A stretch of 64,000 nt of DNA, from the NCBI RefSeq assembly GCF_900115345.1, contig NZ_FOWC01000013.1, positions 124,001 to 188,000 of the forward strand, given 5' to 3'. Position numbers and translations under genes: made by a program. This stretch comes from Amycolatopsis rubida (lineage in GTDB: Bacteria; Actinomycetota; Actinomycetes; Mycobacteriales; Pseudonocardiaceae). Positions 61,049 through 64,000 of the stretch are shown piece by piece. How positions within the stretch are numbered: position 1 is the first letter of the stretch; every line of letters begins with the position of its first letter. The notes beneath the pieces are model-generated. The model had not been told where the DNA came from. It ran no database searches and was given only the letters and a program-made list of their open reading frames with translations.

Positions 61049-61080
61049 CGCCGGGCCGGGACTTCGGTCCCGGCCCGGCG
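61049..61080 (+). terminator. UUCG-tetraloop hairpin after ndk
   Basis: Perfect 14-bp GC-rich arms (61049-61062, 61067-61080) closed by a ttcg tetraloop, 30 bp after the ndk stop. The remaining 230 bp to the next gene show no feature except the probable promoter TAGCCT. Confidence 0.9.
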
Positions 61081-61309
61081 TTCGTGCTTCCCGGGCCAGC
61101 TTGTTTCCGGTGCGAGGAACTCAAGGCGGTGCCGCGGTGTGTTTGAGGTGTCTTGCCCAGCCCGAAGGCACCGAGCCGGCTGTTGTCGCGGCCCGGACGC
61201 GGGAGTTTGCGGTCCCCCCGCGGGCGGGGATGAGCCGACGCAGCTTGAGCTCCTGGCGTCGGCGGGTAATTCCGGTGCCGGGACCCCGCGCATCGGTTAG
61301 CCTCCACCC

Positions 61310-62035
61310 GTGACCGCCCTGCCGCTGCCGCCGCGCGACTACCTGCCGCACCTCCGTTCGCTCACCGAAGCCTTCGCCGCGGAAGCCGCAGGCGATCTCG
61401 GCAACCCGGTCCCGTACTGCGGCGACTGGACCAAGCGCGACCTCGTCACGCATCTGGGCAACGTGCACCGGTGGGCCGCCGGGATCGTCCGGACCGGCGA
61501 GCTGAGCAACCAGGAATTCGACGTCTCGCCGGGCGCCGACCTCGTGCCCTGGTACGCCGAGAGCGCCGCCGAGCTGCTGGACGCGCTCGACGCGGCCGAT
61601 CCCGCCGACTCGTGCTGGGTTTTCGGTGCCGCGGAGAAGACCAAAGCGTTCTGGTTCCGCCGTCAGGCGCACGAAACTGCCGTGCATTTGGTCGACTTGT
61701 TCGGCGCACGCGGCGTAGCGGCGCGGCTTGATCCGCTGATCGCGGCCGACGGCGTCCACGAGGTGCTCGGCACGATGCTGCCGCGCGTCGCGCGCTGGAA
61801 GCACGAGGTTCCGCTGGCCGCGCCGATCACCTTGCGCACCACCGACACCGGGCACGCGTGGACCGTCGTGCCCGGCGAACCGCCCGAGCTGGGCGAGGGC
61901 GAAGCGGTGGCCACCGTCGCGGCGGCCGCGCAGGATTTGCTGGTGCTGCTGTGGAATCGCACCGACGCGCAGCCGGAGATCGCCGGAGACGAGGCCGTCG
62001 CGAAGGAGTTCCTCGCCGCGCGCATGACACCCTGA
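61310..62035 (+). CDS. Maleylpyruvate isomerase-family mycothiol-dependent protein
   Basis: A 241-residue MDMPI-superfamily protein. VPYCGDWTKRDLVTHLGNVHRW contains the CxxWxxxDLxxHL metal-binding start, and FWFRRQAHETAVHLVD gives the second cluster (RxxHExxVH), both typical of the actinobacterial mycothiol-dependent maleylpyruvate isomerase domain. The GTG start lacks a ribosome site and TAGCCT ends 6 nt upstream (leaderless). Substrate unknown. Confidence 0.87.
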   Translation: MTALPLPPRDYLPHLRSLTEAFAAEAAGDLGNPVPYCGDWTKRDLVTHLGNVHRWAAGIVRTGELSNQEFDVSPGADLVPWYAESAAELLDALDAADPADSCWVFGAAEKTKAFWFRRQAHETAVHLVDLFGARGVAARLDPLIAADGVHEVLGTMLPRVARWKHEVPLAAPITLRTTDTGHAWTVVPGEPPELGEGEAVATVAAAAQDLLVLLWNRTDAQPEIAGDEAVAKEFLAARMTP

Positions 62036-62141
62036 GCGGATAATCCTGCGCCATTCAGGTCCCGTTCACCGCAGGGCCTTCCGGCGGTCGCGCCGATGGA
62101 TTTGGCTGACCTGAGCCATTGTCGCGATCGTGGGGTACCTG

Positions 62142-64000
62142 GTGAAAAGATCAAGATCCGTGCTGCTCAGCGCCCTTCTGGTGCTGACGCTGGCCACACC
62201 GGCGCAGGCCGGCCCGCTCTCCGCTCCGCTCGGCCCGCCGCCGGTCGAGAGCGCCTCCGCCTTCTCCTCGGCCCGGGAGGCTCCGGCGATCGCCGCGGCG
62301 CCCGCCGCCGACGACGGCCTCGAAACCAGCAGCGCCACCAACGCGGTGGCACCTGGTCTGAACCTCACCCAGTTCGACCGCTTCGACCCGAAGGGCTGGA
62401 TCCGCGGCGACGCGCTGAGCGTCGACCTCACCAGCAAGGTCCTGAAGCCGGCTTACCTCAGCCCGGGCACCGTTTCCGCGCGCACCCCGCTGTCTCAGCA
62501 GGTCGCTCGCGCCGGTGCGGTCGCGGGCGTCAACGGCGATTTCTTCGACATCAACGCCTCCGGTGCGCCGCTCGGCGTCGGCATCGACAAGGGCGAGCTG
62601 CACAACGCACCCGCGTCCGGCCACAACACCACCGCGGCGATCACCGAGCAGGGTCGCGCGAAGCTCGCCGACATCTTCCTCGAAGCGTCGGTCACGTTGC
62701 CGGACGGCCGAGCTGTTCCTGCAACGAACTTCAACAGCCCGGTGCTCGGCAAGGACGCTCTCGGCGTCTACACGCCGCTCTGGGGCGCTTCGGCGCGCGC
62801 GACGTCGGTCGCCGGTGCGCAGAAGGTCGTCGAGATCGAGGTCCGCGACGGCGTCGTGACGCAGGTGCGTCCGAATCCCGCAGACGGCCCGATTCCGGCT
62901 GGCAGCACGCTGCTGCTCGGCCGGGAAGCTGGCGCGGACGCATTGTCGGCATTGCACATCGGTGACCGCGTGGGCGTTTCGTACGCGCCGCGGACCGACG
63001 CGGGCAAGATCGCCGTCGCGGTCGGCGGGAACAAGACGCTGCTGAAGGGCGGGCAGCTCCAGCAGCTCGACGACGTCACCCTCGCCCCGCGTACCGGCGT
63101 CGGCTTTTCCGCTGACGGCAAGCGGATGTGGCTCGTCACGGTGGACGGCCGCCAGGCCGACAGCCGCGGGATGACCGAGCTGGAAATGGCCCGGCAGCTG
63201 AAGCGGCTCGGTGCCGACGACGCGATCAACCTCGATGGCGGCGGCTCCTCGACCCTGCTCGCGCGTAACGAAGGAGAAGCCGCACCGTCGGTGCGCAACT
63301 CGCCTTCGGACGGTGGGGAACGCCTGGTGCCCAACGGCATCGGCTTCGCAACGGTGGCCGGCAGCGGACGGCTGACTGGCTTCGCGCCCGCCCCCGCGCA
63401 AGAGGGCGACAACTCGACCCGCGTGCTGTCCGGCCTGAGCCGCGCACTCGTGCCGAACGGCCACGACGAGACAGGTGCCGCGGTGGCGTCGCGCCCGTTC
63501 TGGACCACGTCGAATCCGTTCCGCGGCACTGTCACGAAGAACGTTTTCACCGCGCAGCCCGACTTCCTGCATCCGGACGCGCGAGCCGACGTGACGGTGA
63601 CCGCGCACCAGAACTTCGTGAACGGCCGCACGAAGCTGACCGTGCTGGGCGAGCCGGTCCGCCTTGGCGCGAGCACGAAGCAGGTCGCGCTGTCGGGTGC
63701 GGATGCGCGCGGCGAGTTCCAGGTCTACGGCTACGACGCGGACGGTTATGGCGCCTGGATCGAACCGTCGGACGTGAAGCTCGAATACGACCCCGCCGTG
63801 GTGAAGATCGAGCCGTCGGGCAAGGGTTTCGCAGTCACCGCGAAGACCGCGTCCGGGGCCACGGCGATCACCGTGCACGCAGGCGGGAAGACCATGCACC
63901 TGGCGGCTTCGGTGGGCACCGAAGCCACGGTCGCGGCGCCGCTGGCCGGTCCGGAAGGCTGGTCCGCAACGGTGTATCCGGCCGTCGTCGGCGCCGCGCT
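62142..64000 (+). CDS. Secreted phosphodiester glycosidase-family protein, cut by the window edge
   Basis: At least 619 residues from GTG 62142 to the right edge. A Sec signal peptide (VLLSALLVLTLATPAQAG, cleavage near residue 24) precedes a NAGPA/phosphodiester glycosidase domain: GVNGDFFDINASGAPLG near residues 128-144, VDGRQADSRGMT, and the catalytic-type NLDGGGSSTL. An Ig-like/PDZ-free C-terminal region follows (FQVYGYDADGYG, ITVHAGGKTMHL). It would remove sugar-phosphate from cell-surface polymers. GGGG at about -14 is the only ribosome-site candidate. The 3' end is outside the window. Confidence 0.85.
   Translation, partial: MKRSRSVLLSALLVLTLATPAQAGPLSAPLGPPPVESASAFSSAREAPAIAAAPAADDGLETSSATNAVAPGLNLTQFDRFDPKGWIRGDALSVDLTSKVLKPAYLSPGTVSARTPLSQQVARAGAVAGVNGDFFDINASGAPLGVGIDKGELHNAPASGHNTTAAITEQGRAKLADIFLEASVTLPDGRAVPATNFNSPVLGKDALGVYTPLWGASARATSVAGAQKVVEIEVRDGVVTQVRPNPADGPIPAGSTLLLGREAGADALSALHIGDRVGVSYAPRTDAGKIAVAVGGNKTLLKGGQLQQLDDVTLAPRTGVGFSADGKRMWLVTVDGRQADSRGMTELEMARQLKRLGADDAINLDGGGSSTLLARNEGEAAPSVRNSPSDGGERLVPNGIGFATVAGSGRLTGFAPAPAQEGDNSTRVLSGLSRALVPNGHDETGAAVASRPFWTTSNPFRGTVTKNVFTAQPDFLHPDARADVTVTAHQNFVNGRTKLTVLGEPVRLGASTKQVALSGADARGEFQVYGYDADGYGAWIEPSDVKLEYDPAVVKIEPSGKGFAVTAKTASGATAITVHAGGKTMHLAASVGTEATVAAPLAGPEGWSATVYPAVVGAA

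Noticed and set aside
62151-63899. A 582-codon minus-strand frame at the right end
   Set aside because: It is antisense to the secreted phosphodiester glycosidase-like gene, whose signal peptide and NLDGGGSS motif are clear.

Overview
The window is high-GC (about 70%) actinobacterial chromosome. Features that suggest Pseudonocardiaceae, most likely Amycolatopsis or a close relative: two mycothiol-dependent (maleylpyruvate isomerase/DinB) enzymes, an XRE-DUF5753/DUF397 pair with a DUF574 methyltransferase, LytR-CpsA-Psr and transmembrane Ser/Thr kinase genes, and the order tig-clpP1-clpP2-clpX ... valS-folC-DUF4233-ndk that is conserved in mycolic-acid and related actinomycetes. This is inference from gene content; no rRNA or species marker is present.

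Layout. 0-6.2 kb: Ser/Thr kinase, MarR regulator, an archaeal-type aspS preceded by a T-box riboswitch, and a divergent xylA/ROK-repressor pair with a palindromic operator between them. 6.2-15 kb: small metabolic genes (hydrolase, secreted alkaline phosphatase, ArsR-SRPBCC pair with a decayed DHFR-like third gene, amidohydrolase, two SDR/NmrA oxidoreductases each divergent from a regulator, phosphoribosyltransferase). 15-21 kb: accessory region with DUF574/XRE/DUF397, about 1 kb of gene-free repeats, a small membrane protein and a three-gene overlapping operon that contains two Cys-rich proteins. 21-30 kb: DUF2127 and PP2C, then an operon on the minus strand of orphan histidine kinase, ArnT-like GT39, GT2-GtrA and a second GT39, which looks like a cell-envelope glycosylation module. 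30.4-34.8 kb: the housekeeping protein quality-control block tig-clpP1-clpP2-clpX. 34.8-50.7 kb: an accessory stretch inside the conserved synteny, with a TetR-controlled carotenoid oxygenase, a formate/oxalate set (fdhD, OFA-type MFS plus a 43-aa small subunit, FdhF/YdeP oxidoreductase), regulators, MFS transporters and an LCP protein. 50.7-61 kb: valS, SGNH hydrolase, methyltransferase, folC, DUF4233, PhoD phosphatase, ndk. The right edge cuts a secreted phosphodiester glycosidase.

Non-coding structure is unusually rich. It includes a translational T-box with a visible Shine-Dalgarno sequestrator; two copies (29.2 and 53.8 kb) of a roughly 180-bp multi-hairpin element whose main stem differs between copies by compensatory changes; three members of a terminator-like palindrome family (13.0, 35.3, 46.4 kb); several near-perfect operators; a 3 x 31-bp tandem repeat; and a CCGAG pentanucleotide tract. 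Two damaged genes (a frameshifted VOC protein and a DHFR-like remnant) and a tRNA-like remnant were also seen. All coordinates and translations were read by eye; no database search was run.
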